Made by a program: the position numbers and the translations under genes. The notes beneath the pieces are model-generated. The model ran no database searches. It saw nothing but the letters and a program-made list of their open reading frames with translations, and was not told where the DNA came from. A DNA stretch of 52,373 bases, taken from positions 1 through 52,373 of the forward strand of contig CADCMN010000003.1 in NCBI GenBank assembly GCA_902802575.1, in the 5' to 3' direction. The stretch comes from an uncultured Eubacteriales bacterium. GTDB taxonomy: Bacteria; Bacillota; Clostridia; Christensenellales; CAG-138. Shown here piece by piece: positions 7,451-17,082 of the stretch; position 1 is the first letter of the stretch; each line of letters starts with the position of its first letter.

Positions 7451-8871
7451 TCACCAACGCCAAAGGCTTTTTCAACGATATGACCGAGGAGGTCCGTCTG
7501 TTCCTGGGACAGACGGACATCTTGCCCTATGCTCCCGAAGCGGAGCTGCGCCTCCATGTCCTTCTTTGCGGCGGCGAAGCCAAATGCCTGGCCATGCCTC
7601 AGCACGTGGAACGGATCGTGGTGGTCCAGCCGGGGGCGGACAAGCTGGACGTGAAGCGGCAGCAGAAGCGGGCGCTGAAGCTGTGCGTCTATCAGGTCAT
7701 GCAAACCCTCTATCCCGTTGCCACCCCCTGGGGGTCCCTCACGGGCATCCGGCCCACCAAGCTCTTTCGGGAGATCATGGGCCGGCAGGGGGAGGCGGAG
7801 GCGAAACGCTCCTTCCGGGAGCTGTTCACCGTGTCCCCCGAAAAGCAGGCCCTGGTGGAGGAGATAACCGCCGTCCAGCGGCCTCATATCGAGTCCGTGG
7901 CCCTCAAAAGCGCCTCCGTGTACCTGCACATCCCCTTCTGCCGGAGCCGGTGCCTCTACTGCTCCTTCGGGGCGGAGGTGGCGAAGAAGGAGGGGGTCCT
8001 CAGCGAGTATGCGGATCACCTGATCCTGGATATCCGTCAGGGCGCGGATCTTCTGCGGGAGACGGGCTTCTCCCTGCGCACCTTTTATTTCGGCGGCGGC
8101 ACGCCCACGGTCCTGTCCGCATCGGAATTGGATCGGGTCCTGTCCGCCCTGGACGAAGCATACGGCGTCAGCGGCCGCGAGTTCACCGTGGAAGCGGGGC
8201 GGCCCGACACCATCACCCGGGATAAGCTCCGGGTGCTGAAGGATCACGGCGTCACCCGCATCAGCATCAATCCCCAGACCATGAACGACAGGACCCTCCG
8301 GGCCATCGGCCGCTTCCACACGGCTGCGGACATCGCCGCCTCCTTCGAGCTGGCGCGGCAGGAGGGCTTCGACTGCATCAACATGGACCTGATCGCCGGA
8401 CTCCCCGGGGAGGGCGTGGAGGACTTCGCCAGGACATTGGAAGCCGTGAGGGCCTTCGATCCCGAGAATCTGACGGTGCATACCCTGGCCATCAAGCATT
8501 CCTCCCGTCTGAAAGCCAGGCTGGAGGAATATCCCCTGCCCGACGGCGCGGCGGTGGAGGAGATGGTGGGCCTGGGGGCCCAGGCGGCCCGACAGATGGG
8601 CATGAAACCCTACTACATGTATCGTCAAAAATACATGCAGGGGAACCTGGAGAACGTGGGGTACGCAAAGCCCGGCGCCGAATGCGTCTACAACATCGAC
8701 ATGATGGAGGAGACGGTCAGCATCCTGTCCCACGGCGCCGGCGCCATGACCAAGCGGGTCTACGGCGTGGGGGCGCGGGTGGAGCGGCTGCCCAGCCCCA
8801 AGGACGTGCCCACCTGGTATCAGAAGCAGGAGAAGCTGTTTGTCGAGAAAAAACGACTGTTTTCTGATTGA
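7438..8871 (+). CDS. hemZ: Radical SAM protein, HemZ/HemN-like coproporphyrinogen dehydrogenase family
   Basis: A 477-residue radical SAM enzyme. The [4Fe-4S]/SAM motif CxxxCxxC is at C168, C172 and C175 within HIPFCRSRCLYCSF, followed by FYFGGGTPTVL and the EAGRPDTI strand. The N-terminal extension of about 155 residues before the radical SAM core is typical of HemZ rather than HemN. The family is annotated as oxygen-independent coproporphyrinogen III dehydrogenase, but few HemZ proteins have proven activity and no other haem gene is in the window, so the substrate is uncertain. The start overlaps the MBL gene; the stop overlaps the -35 box of the T-box promoter. Confidence 0.88.
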   Translation: MVQLITNAKGFFNDMTEEVRLFLGQTDILPYAPEAELRLHVLLCGGEAKCLAMPQHVERIVVVQPGADKLDVKRQQKRALKLCVYQVMQTLYPVATPWGSLTGIRPTKLFREIMGRQGEAEAKRSFRELFTVSPEKQALVEEITAVQRPHIESVALKSASVYLHIPFCRSRCLYCSFGAEVAKKEGVLSEYADHLILDIRQGADLLRETGFSLRTFYFGGGTPTVLSASELDRVLSALDEAYGVSGREFTVEAGRPDTITRDKLRVLKDHGVTRISINPQTMNDRTLRAIGRFHTAADIAASFELARQEGFDCINMDLIAGLPGEGVEDFARTLEAVRAFDPENLTVHTLAIKHSSRLKARLEEYPLPDGAAVEEMVGLGAQAARQMGMKPYYMYRQKYMQGNLENVGYAKPGAECVYNIDMMEETVSILSHGAGAMTKRVYGVGARVERLPSPKDVPTWYQKQEKLFVEKKRLFSD

Positions 8872-8896
8872 CAATCTGGGAAAAGGCGGGTATACT
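8868..8896 (+). promoter_or_regulatory. Sigma-A type promoter of the hisS-aspS leader
   Basis: TTGACA (8868-8873), 17-bp spacer, TATACT (8891-8896). The -35 overlaps the hemZ stop codon. Expected transcription start is near 8903. Confidence 0.85.
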
Positions 8897-8902
8897 ACAG
8901 CA

Positions 8903-9121
8903 AAGGCTAAGAACGGAAGAGTAAAAGCGCAGCAAGACCCTAAAGCGAGTTCGGGACGGTGTAAGCCGGGCGGTGAGGGCGTTTCGAAGGACATCCGGGA
9001 GCCGCGGGCAGGAAATGGCCCGCCGTGTCGTTCGCGTTAGGAACCAGAGTGAAGCGAATTTCGCTTAATCAGGGTGGCACCGCGGTCTTCCGTCCCTCGC
9101 AGGGAGACGGGGCCGTTTTTT
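8903..9121 (+). promoter_or_regulatory. T-box riboswitch (tRNA-sensing leader)
   Basis: The leader binds uncharged tRNA and then favours an antiterminator over a terminator. Visible parts: the AGAGTA loop-E motif near 8918, the distal stem I signature (AGCGAGTTCGGGACGG, then AAGCCGGG), a specifier-loop region GAAGGACATCC at about 8986-8996, the T-box AGGGTGGCACCGCGG at 9071-9085, and a terminator (9090-9097 with 9101-9110, lower stem to 9115) ending in six T's. In the specifier region GAC (Asp, 8990-8992) and CAT (His, 8992-8994) overlap, matching the two downstream genes hisS and aspS. The T-box identity is certain; dual specificity is inference. Confidence 0.93.
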
Positions 9122-9140
9122 CGTACAGGAGGAAATGAGT

Positions 9141-10407
9141 ATGGCATATCAGGCACCTAAAGGCACCCGGGACGTTACCCCGGCGGAAAGCTATCGTTGG
9201 CAGTATGTGGAGGAGCTGATCCGCCGCACCACCGCCCGGTATGGCTTTAAGGAGATCCGCACCCCGGTCATCGAGCACACGGAGCTCTTTTTACGGTCCG
9301 TGGGCGACACCACGGACGTGGTCCAGAAGGAAATGTACACCTTCAACGACAAGGGCGGCCGCAGCATCACGCTGAAGCCCGAGGGCACGGCGGGCACCGT
9401 GCGCATGTTCGTGGAGCACGGGCTCTTTGCGGAGGCCATGCCCCTGAAGGTCTACTATCTCAACTGCCCCGTGTTCCGCTATGAGCGGCCACAGGCGGGA
9501 CGGCTGCGGGAGCATCACCAGTTCGGCGTGGAGTGTTTCGGCGCGCCGGCGCCCAGCGCGGATGCCGAGGTCATCGCCATGGCCTGGGACATCTTCACCG
9601 CCATGGGCGCTCGGGATCTGACCGTGAAGCTCAATTCCATCGGCTGCCCCAAGTGCCGGGATCGGTATCAGGCGGCCCTGAAGGCCTATTTGGCTGAGCA
9701 CAGGGACGAGCTCTGCGAAGACTGCCAGGTCCGGCTGGAAAAGAACCCGCTGCGGGTTTTGGACTGCAAGGTGGACAGCTGCAAAAAGATCAACGCCAAT
9801 GCGCCCCATACCATGGATTACGTGTGCGACGAGTGCCGTGCCCATATGGACCAGCTCCGGGGGTATCTGGACGCCATCGGCATCCCCTATGAGATGGACC
9901 CCATGCTGGTCCGGGGCCTCGACTACTACACCCGCACCGTGTTCGAGATCGTGTCCGGCGCGGCGGGCGCCCAGGGGACCCTTTGCGGCGGCGGCCGGTA
10001 CGACGGCCTGGTCAAGCAGATCGGCGGCCCGGAGGTAGCGGCGGTGGGCTTCGGCTTGGGCATCGAGCGGCTGCTGCTGTACCTCGATCAGCTGGGGGTG
10101 GAGATCCCCAAGCCTGACCCCATGGACGTGCTGATCTTCGGCATGGGCGACAGGGAGCGGCAAAAGGCCTTTGAACTGGTGAACGGCCTTCGGAAGCTGG
10201 GATACGACGCCGACACGGACCATGTGGGCCGCAGCGTCAAGGCCAACTTCAAGTACGCGGGCAAGACGGAAGCGAAGCATGTGCTGGTCATCGGCGAAAG
10301 CGAGCTGACGGCCGGCAAAGGGAACATCAAGACCATGGCCACCGGAGAGCAGCGGGAAGTCTCGCTCACGGTGAAAGATATAGCAGAAACGATAGGAGGC
10401 AATCAAA

Positions 10408-10415
<8 letters not shown>
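9141..10415 (+). CDS. hisS: Histidyl-tRNA synthetase
   Basis: Charges tRNA-His; class II synthetase, homodimer. The 424-residue product begins MAYQAPKGTRDVTP, the usual N-terminus. Motif 2 (YYLNCPVFRYERPQAGRLRE) and the HisA signature (LVRGLDYYTRTVFEI, near 256) and motif 3 (VGFGLGIERLLLYL) are present; the C-terminal anticodon-binding domain is complete. The ATG at 9141 is preferred over 9135 because AGGAGG (9127-9132) is 8 bases away instead of 2. A four-cysteine stretch (CPKCRDRY, then CEDC, then CDECR) in the middle looks zinc-binding. Expression is under the T-box; aspS overlaps by 8 bp. Confidence 0.97.
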
Positions 10416-12201
<1,786 letters not shown>

Positions 12202-12220
12202 ATCAAAAAGGAGAAGAATC

Positions 12221-12550
12221 ATGGCAAACGAGAATGTGATACATATCGGTTCCGAAGCGGCTTTTGACAAGCTGATCGCCGGGGACGCCCCCGTGCTGGT
12301 GGATTTCTGGGCCACCTGGTGCGGCCCCTGCCGCATGATCGCCCCCATCGTGGAGGAGATCGCCGACGAATACGTCGGCAAGGTCGTCGTGGCCAAGGTG
12401 GATGTGGACGAACAGGGCGAGCTCGCCCAGCGGTACCGCATCATGAATATCCCCACGCTGATGCTCTTCCGGCAGGGCCAGCTGGTGGACAAGGCCATCG
12501 GAGCCCGTCCCAAGGCCGCCCTGGAGCAGATGCTCAACAAGGCGCTGTAA
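12221..12550 (+). CDS. trxA: Thioredoxin
   Basis: Small cytosolic dithiol reductant of 109 residues. The active site WCGPC is at 33-37, preceded by VLVDFWATW and followed by the cis-proline segment MNIPTLMLF. Ribosome binding site AAAGGAGAAG. It lies 19 bp after aspS and 9 bp before a cysteine desulfurase, consistent with a joint role in sulfur and redox chemistry. No thioredoxin reductase is in the window. Confidence 0.95.
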   Translation: MANENVIHIGSEAAFDKLIAGDAPVLVDFWATWCGPCRMIAPIVEEIADEYVGKVVVAKVDVDEQGELAQRYRIMNIPTLMLFRQGQLVDKAIGARPKAALEQMLNKAL

Positions 12551-12559
12551 TCGCCGCAG

Positions 12560-13702
12560 ATGGAGCGTATCTATTTGGACAACGCCGCCACCACCCGGCT
12601 TTCCCGACGGGCGCTGGCGGCTATGTTGCCCTATATGGAGGGGGAGCAGGGAAATCCGTCCTCCCTCCATAGCTATGCCCGGGAAGCGCGCAAAGCATTG
12701 GAGTGGGCGCGCAGCCAGGTGGCCCGATGCCTCGGCGCCCAGGAGGGGGAGATCGTCTTCACCTCCGGCGGCAGCGAAGGCAACAACTGCCTGCTGCGGG
12801 GCGCTATCCAGGCGAACCGGGGGCGGGGCAGCCATGTGATCGCCTCCGCCGTAGAGCATCCCTCGGTGCTGAACACGCTGTTTGATCTGGAAAAGCGGGG
12901 CGATATCCAGTTGACCGTCCTGCCTGTGGACGGCTATGGCCGGGTGTCCGTGGTGGACGTCCTCGGGGCCCTGTGCCCGGACACGGTCCTGCTGTCCGTC
13001 ATGCTGGCCAACAACGAGGTGGGCACCTTGCAGCCCATCTCCAGTCTGGGGAATCTGTGCCGGGAGCGAGGCATCCTTTTCCATACGGACGCCGTCCAGG
13101 GCGCGGGCCATGTGCCGGTGGACGTGCAGGCGTTGAATGCGGATCTGCTGACCGTCTCCGCCCATAAGTTCCACGGTCCCCGGGGCGTCGGCGCAGTCTA
13201 TATCCGCAAAGGCGCCGCCGTTTCGCCCTTCCTCACCGGCGGCGAGCAGGAGAAGCACCGTCGCGCCGGCACCGAGAATGTGGCCGGCGTGGTCGGTATG
13301 GCGGAAGCCCTCCTGGAACAATGCCAGGATATGGACGAGGAGGAAACGCGGCTCAAAGCTCTGTCGGATCGGTTGATCGACGGTGTTCTGTCCGGCGTTC
13401 CCGATTGTCGGCTTACCGGCCATGAAACGGAGCGACTGCCCGGGATCGTCAGTTTTCTTTTTGAAGGCGTGTCCCCTGACGAGCTGCTGGCGCTGTTGGA
13501 CATGCAGGGGATCGCCGCCTCCGCCGGATCGGCCTGTACCGCCGGGTCCAATGAACCCAGCCATGTGCTGCGGGCAATGGGCCTGTTGGACGGGAGACGC
13601 TGCGCGCCGCTGCGGCTGTCCCTGGGCCGATATACGACGGCAGCAGAGATCGAGCGGGTTTTGGCCGTTCTGCCGGAAACGATAGGGCGGCTCCGCGGAT
13701 AA
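12560..13702 (+). CDS. Cysteine desulfurase, NifS/IscS family
   Basis: PLP enzyme that removes sulfur from cysteine for Fe-S cluster assembly or tRNA thiolation. Over 380 residues: YLDNAATTRLS at the N-terminus, SGGSEGNN at 69-76, VEHPSV near 99, the PLP lysine K203 in SAHKFHGPRG, the RRAGTEN segment, and catalytic Cys326 in SAGSACTAGS. This flexible-loop form is the group I (IscS/NifS) type. There is no iscU or mnmA next to it, so the acceptor is unknown. It starts 9 bp after trxA without a strong ribosome binding site, suggesting coupling. Confidence 0.93.
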   Translation: MERIYLDNAATTRLSRRALAAMLPYMEGEQGNPSSLHSYAREARKALEWARSQVARCLGAQEGEIVFTSGGSEGNNCLLRGAIQANRGRGSHVIASAVEHPSVLNTLFDLEKRGDIQLTVLPVDGYGRVSVVDVLGALCPDTVLLSVMLANNEVGTLQPISSLGNLCRERGILFHTDAVQGAGHVPVDVQALNADLLTVSAHKFHGPRGVGAVYIRKGAAVSPFLTGGEQEKHRRAGTENVAGVVGMAEALLEQCQDMDEEETRLKALSDRLIDGVLSGVPDCRLTGHETERLPGIVSFLFEGVSPDELLALLDMQGIAASAGSACTAGSNEPSHVLRAMGLLDGRRCAPLRLSLGRYTTAAEIERVLAVLPETIGRLRG

Positions 13703-13807
13703 AGGCAAAAATACAAAAAATGGCTGCATGGTTTCAGCTGCTTTCCTGAATACTACCAGGAGAGGGACGGCATGTCGCTCCCTCCATAGAGAAGGAAAGG
13801 CGGTACA

Positions 13808-13966
13808 ATGGATATGAAACCAGCAGGTGTCGGTTTAGGCATGGTCGGCGGGATGGCGCTGGCGGTCACAGCGATGAACGTCATCTATCCTGACGTATGG
13901 CGGCGGATGAAGCGGGACGGCAAGAGGGCCGCTCGCGCGATCTCACGCAGCTCGCTCCTCAAATGA
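13808..13966 (+). CDS. Small single-span membrane protein, 52 aa
   Basis: A short ORF with a ribosome binding site (GAAGGAAAGGCGG) ahead of its ATG and a strong terminator directly after its stop. Residues about 6-26 are Gly/Ala/Val/Met-rich and hydrophobic (PAGVGLGMVGGMALAV), followed by a Trp and a strongly basic tail (RRMKRDGKRAARAISR). This looks like a small inner-membrane protein with a cytoplasmic basic tail. Related short hydrophobic proteins occur in many Clostridia, but I do not know a function. Evidence for being real: signals at both ends and an otherwise empty 370-bp gap. Confidence 0.6.
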   Translation: MDMKPAGVGLGMVGGMALAVTAMNVIYPDVWRRMKRDGKRAARAISRSSLLK

Positions 13967-13971
13967 AGAAG

Positions 13972-14010
13972 AGCTCCTTCGCACCCATAGGAGGCGAAGG
14001 AGCTTTTTTC
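13972..14010 (+). terminator. Rho-independent terminator
   Basis: A perfect 11-bp stem (13972-13982 with 13994-14004) and an 11-nt loop, followed by TTTTTT. It closes the unit ending in the 52-aa ORF. Confidence 0.9.
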
Positions 14011-14014
14011 TATC

Positions 14015-14043
14015 TTGACGCGGGGGACAATCTGTCGTAAAAT
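14015..14043 (+). promoter_or_regulatory. Promoter of yajC
   Basis: TTGACG (14015-14020), 17-bp spacer, TAAAAT (14038-14043), immediately after the preceding terminator. Confidence 0.75.
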
Positions 14044-14075
14044 CATAGTTGAAATTTGGAAAGGAAATGAAGCAA

Positions 14076-14390
14076 ATGTCAGCACAAACAGGACAATCCA
14101 TTATGCAGTTTCTTCCCATGATTCTCATCATGGTAGTTCTTATGGTCATCATGATTGTTCCTCAGCGCAAGCGGGAAAAGAAAGTCAAAGAGATGTTGGC
14201 CTCCATCCGGCCCGGCGATCGGGTCCGCACCATCGGCGGTATTTATGGCACCATCACCTCCGTGAAGGACGACTATGTGGTCATGCAGGTCGGCCCCGAC
14301 AAGATCCATCTGGTATTTGCCCGGGGCGCCATCTCCCAGATCGAGGAGAAGGGCGCGGAGAACACCATGAGCGAGTCCGTGGTGGAATGA
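14076..14390 (+). CDS. yajC: Preprotein translocase accessory subunit YajC
   Basis: Single-span membrane protein that associates with SecDF-YidC and the Sec channel. The 104-residue product has a hydrophobic segment at about 10-30 (FLPMILIMVVLMVIMI) followed by VPQRKREKK and the SIRPGDRVRTIGGIYGTI motif, both diagnostic. The ATG at 14076 is preferred (AAAGGA about 10 bases upstream); an in-frame ATG at 14067 is too close to it. Own promoter and own terminator. tgt/queA and secDF, common neighbours, are absent here. Confidence 0.93.
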   Translation: MSAQTGQSIMQFLPMILIMVVLMVIMIVPQRKREKKVKEMLASIRPGDRVRTIGGIYGTITSVKDDYVVMQVGPDKIHLVFARGAISQIEEKGAENTMSESVVE

Positions 14391-14407
14391 TCCTCTCATG
14401 ATCCCTT

Positions 14408-14429
14408 GCCGGCCGTTGGCCGGCTTTTT
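14408..14429 (+). terminator. Rho-independent terminator
   Basis: A perfect 7-bp GC stem (14408-14414 with 14418-14424), GTT loop, TTTTT. Confidence 0.85.
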
Positions 14430-14484
14430 CATTTCTCAAAGACCTTGTGCATACGATTGTTTATCAAGTACAGGGAGGCAAGAA

Positions 14485-14889
14485 ATGAAAAAGAGGACAA
14501 GGCGTGCGAAAAGCTACTTTTCCTGGCGGCAGTTGACCGGGGCCCTTCTCGGCTGCGGGATAGCCGTAGTGGGGATGTTGCTTCTGTCGCTGCTGCTGTA
14601 TTGGGAGAAGGCGGGGGAGGGGGCCATCGCTCCTGTGAACGGCGTGCTGAAGGTGATCTGCCCATGCATAGCCGGATTCTTTGCTCTGCGGCGGACAACG
14701 GAACGGCCAGCCGTAACGGGCGCCATCGCCGGCGCCCTGTTCGAGGTGATGATGGTGTCAGCGCTGTGCCTATGCGTGGGCGGCGTATCCCCGTCCTGGG
14801 CGCTGGCGGGCGATTTTGTCATCAGCGTCGCCACCGGCATGGCCGGCGCTATGGTGAAGGGGCTTCTTTTGGATCGGCAAAAGAAATAG
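14485..14889 (+). CDS. TIGR04086-like (YrzE-type) membrane protein
   Basis: A 134-residue polytopic membrane protein: a basic start (MKKRTRRAK) and about four hydrophobic segments (about 18-42, 52-68, 75-97, 102-124). Small integral membrane proteins of this type sit next to yajC in many Firmicutes, which together with the pattern supports the assignment; the function is unknown. A GGGAGG ribosome binding site lies 7 bases before the ATG. The terminator after yajC lies upstream, so expression is by read-through or a weak separate promoter. Confidence 0.7.
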   Translation: MKKRTRRAKSYFSWRQLTGALLGCGIAVVGMLLLSLLLYWEKAGEGAIAPVNGVLKVICPCIAGFFALRRTTERPAVTGAIAGALFEVMMVSALCLCVGGVSPSWALAGDFVISVATGMAGAMVKGLLLDRQKK

Positions 14890-14927
14890 GCAAGTCTGAC
14901 GCCGCTGCATCCTCGGGCATTTTGCGG

Positions 14928-14956
14928 TTGAAATCATAGCCGATTCCATGTATACT
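14928..14956 (+). promoter_or_regulatory. Promoter of plsX
   Basis: TTGAAA (14928-14933), 17-bp spacer, TATACT (14951-14956). No FapR-like operator is evident. Confidence 0.75.
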
Positions 14957-14984
14957 ACATAAAAAGCGTATAAAGGAGCAGACT

Positions 14985-16016
14985 ATGATCTTAGCGTTGG
15001 ATGCTATGGGCGGGGATCATGCCCCCCAGGCGGTGGTGGACGGCGCGTTGCTGGCCCTCAAAGAACTGGAAAACGATTTCGTCATCTGGCTGTTCGGCGA
15101 TGAAAGCCAGATTCGGGCCTGTTTGGAGGGGAAGGCCTATCCCGCGGAACGCCTTGTGATCAAACCCGCTTTGGAGGTCATCACCTGCGAGGAAGCGCCG
15201 GCCGTGGCGGTGCGGCGCAAGAAGAACGCCTCCATGGTCCTGGCGGCCAAGGCGGTGGCGGACAGGGAGGCGGATTGTTTCATCAGCGCCGGCAGCACCG
15301 GCGCGGTCCTTTCCTGCGGGACCCTCATCATTCGCCGCATCAAGGATGTACAGCGGCCGGCTCTGGCGCCCCTTATCCCCAATCTGCAGGGAGGGCATAC
15401 CATGATTATCGACGCCGGCGCTAACGTGGACAGCAAACCCTTGTATCTGGTTCAGTTCGCCCAGATGGGAAGCGCCTACATGGAGCTGGTGGAGGGCGTA
15501 CAGGCACCTGCCGTGGGCCTTTTGAACAACGGCGAGGAGGCGGAAAAGGGCAATGAGCTCACCCGGGAGACCTATCTGCTCTTGAAGGAGCTGGAGGGCA
15601 TACGCTTTGCCGGCAATTGCGAGGCCCGGGAGCTTATGAGCGGCGATTTCGACGTGGTGGTCACGGACGGCTTCGCGGGAAACGTGCTCCTCAAGAGCAC
15701 CGAGGGCACCGCCAAAGCCATCACCGCCATGCTCAAAACGGAGCTGATGGGCTCCCTGCGCGGCGCTATCGGCGGCGCCATCGCCAAGCCAGCTTTCGCT
15801 GCATTGAAGAAAAAGATGGATTATACCGAAGTGGGCGGCGCTCCCATGCTGGGCGTCAACGGCGGCGTCATCAAAGCCCATGGCAGCTCCAACGCCAAAG
15901 CGTTTTTCAATGCCATCCGGCAGGCACAGAAGCTGGTGCGCGGCGGCGTGACAGAAAAGATCGCCGCGGCGGTGCAAGGCGCAAATACCCGTTCGACAGA
16001 AGAAAAAATTGGTTGA
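14985..16016 (+). CDS. plsX: Phosphate acyltransferase PlsX
   Basis: Transfers acyl groups from acyl-ACP to phosphate, giving acyl phosphate for PlsY, at the membrane surface. The 343 residues begin MILALDAMGGDHAPQAVVDG, the PlsX hallmark, and continue with SAGSTGAVLS near 101 and VTDGFAGNVLLKSTEG near 223. Ribosome binding site AAAGGAGCAG. It has its own promoter and is followed by a separate acpP promoter whose -35 box overlaps the plsX stop. The plsX-acpP-rnc-smc-ftsY order is widely conserved in Firmicutes. Confidence 0.96.
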   Translation: MILALDAMGGDHAPQAVVDGALLALKELENDFVIWLFGDESQIRACLEGKAYPAERLVIKPALEVITCEEAPAVAVRRKKNASMVLAAKAVADREADCFISAGSTGAVLSCGTLIIRRIKDVQRPALAPLIPNLQGGHTMIIDAGANVDSKPLYLVQFAQMGSAYMELVEGVQAPAVGLLNNGEEAEKGNELTRETYLLLKELEGIRFAGNCEARELMSGDFDVVVTDGFAGNVLLKSTEGTAKAITAMLKTELMGSLRGAIGGAIAKPAFAALKKKMDYTEVGGAPMLGVNGGVIKAHGSSNAKAFFNAIRQAQKLVRGGVTEKIAAAVQGANTRSTEEKIG

Positions 16017-16041
16017 CAGATTGCGTCCCGTGCTTTACAAT
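16013..16041 (+). promoter_or_regulatory. Promoter of acpP
   Basis: TTGACA (16013-16018), 17-bp spacer, TACAAT (16036-16041); the -35 overlaps the plsX stop codon. A near-consensus promoter fits the high demand for ACP. Confidence 0.88.
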
Positions 16042-16091
16042 TAACAAGAAAATTTTCTGGATAGAATGCGTTTTTATAGGAGGAATTTCAA

Positions 16092-16313
16092 ATGGATTTT
16101 GAAAAGGTACGCGCGATCATCGCCAAGCAGTTGGACATCGATCCCGAAACTATCACCCCTTCCAGCAGCCTGATCGACGATCTGCATGCGGACTCTCTGG
16201 ATATCGTGGAGCTGGTCATGGATATGGAGCAGGAATTCGATGTGGAGATCCCCGATGAGGTGTTGCCCAACATCAAGACCGTAGGCGATGTGGTGGGCTA
16301 TCTTGCCAAATAA
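16092..16313 (+). CDS. acpP: Acyl carrier protein
   Basis: Carries fatty acyl chains on phosphopantetheine. The 73-residue acidic protein contains the modification site DSLD ([13 protein letters not shown], Ser near 35). Strong ribosome binding site AGGAGG 8 bases before the ATG. A likely activating enzyme is the Sfp-type transferase at 41423-42001, but AcpS may lie elsewhere. A terminator follows. Confidence 0.97.
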   Translation: MDFEKVRAIIAKQLDIDPETITPSSSLIDDLHADSLDIVELVMDMEQEFDVEIPDEVLPNIKTVGDVVGYLAK

Positions 16314-16343
16314 ACTGTGCATACCCCTTCTTTGAATGGGTCA

Positions 16344-16371
16344 GCCCGCACCTTTGGATGCGGGCATTTTT
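16344..16371 (+). terminator. Rho-independent terminator after acpP
   Basis: A perfect 7-bp stem (16344-16350 with 16359-16365), 8-nt loop, then ATTTTTA. It probably uncouples the abundant acpP message from rnc. Confidence 0.8.
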
Positions 16372-16386
16372 ATAGGAGCGCGAATC

Positions 16387-17082
16387 ATGAGTGACTTGGT
16401 TGGGTGCATGGATGCTCTTTCCTATCGTTTTCACGACGAAGGTCTGTTGCGCCGGGCGCTGACTCACTCCTCCTTGGCGGTGGAGCAGCATCGCATGGGC
16501 GAGGACAACGAACGATTGGAGTATCTGGGGGACGCAGTGCTGGAGCATCTGGTCTCCCGGCATCTTTTTGATACCCATCCGGAGATGCGGGAAGGCGCGT
16601 TGACGCGGCTGCGCTCGTCGTTGGTCTGTGAAAGTGCGTTAGCCTTCGCAGCCAGACGGCTTGAACTGGGGAAATACATCCGTTTGAGCCGCGGCGAGGA
16701 GCAATGCGGCGGGCGGGACAAGGATTCCATCCTGTCCGACGCCTTTGAAGCGGTGTTGGCTGCCGTGTACCTGGACGGCGGATTGGAAGAGGCCGACAGA
16801 TTGGTGCGGGAGTACGTTATGTCCGCCGAAAATCAGCCCCAGAGGACATCCACCAAGGACAGCAAAACCGCCTTCCAGGAACTGATCCACGCCGATCACA
16901 AGGGGCGTGCGATCCGCTATGAGCTGGTGAGTGAAACGGGACCGGACCATAAGAAACTATTCACCATGCGGGTGCTGGTGGACGAGGAAGAATGGGGGAC
17001 CGGCTCAGGCCCGTCCAAACAGGCGGCCGGACAGGTGGCAGCTCAGATGGCCATAGAACGGTATAACAGCAAATGCGACTGA
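16387..17082 (+). CDS. rnc: Ribonuclease III
   Basis: Cleaves double-stranded RNA in rRNA maturation and mRNA decay. The 231-residue product has the signature NERLEYLGDAVLEHL near 40-54 and the second acidic cluster DAFEAVLAAVYLDGG near 117-131, then a double-stranded RNA-binding domain (about 155-229, GSGPSKQAAGQVAAQMA). The start at 16387 follows TAGGAGCG; an upstream in-frame ATG at 16336 would lie in the terminator and is rejected. The last 10 bases overlap smc. Confidence 0.95.
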   Translation: MSDLVGCMDALSYRFHDEGLLRRALTHSSLAVEQHRMGEDNERLEYLGDAVLEHLVSRHLFDTHPEMREGALTRLRSSLVCESALAFAARRLELGKYIRLSRGEEQCGGRDKDSILSDAFEAVLAAVYLDGGLEEADRLVREYVMSAENQPQRTSTKDSKTAFQELIHADHKGRAIRYELVSETGPDHKKLFTMRVLVDEEEWGTGSGPSKQAAGQVAAQMAIERYNSKCD

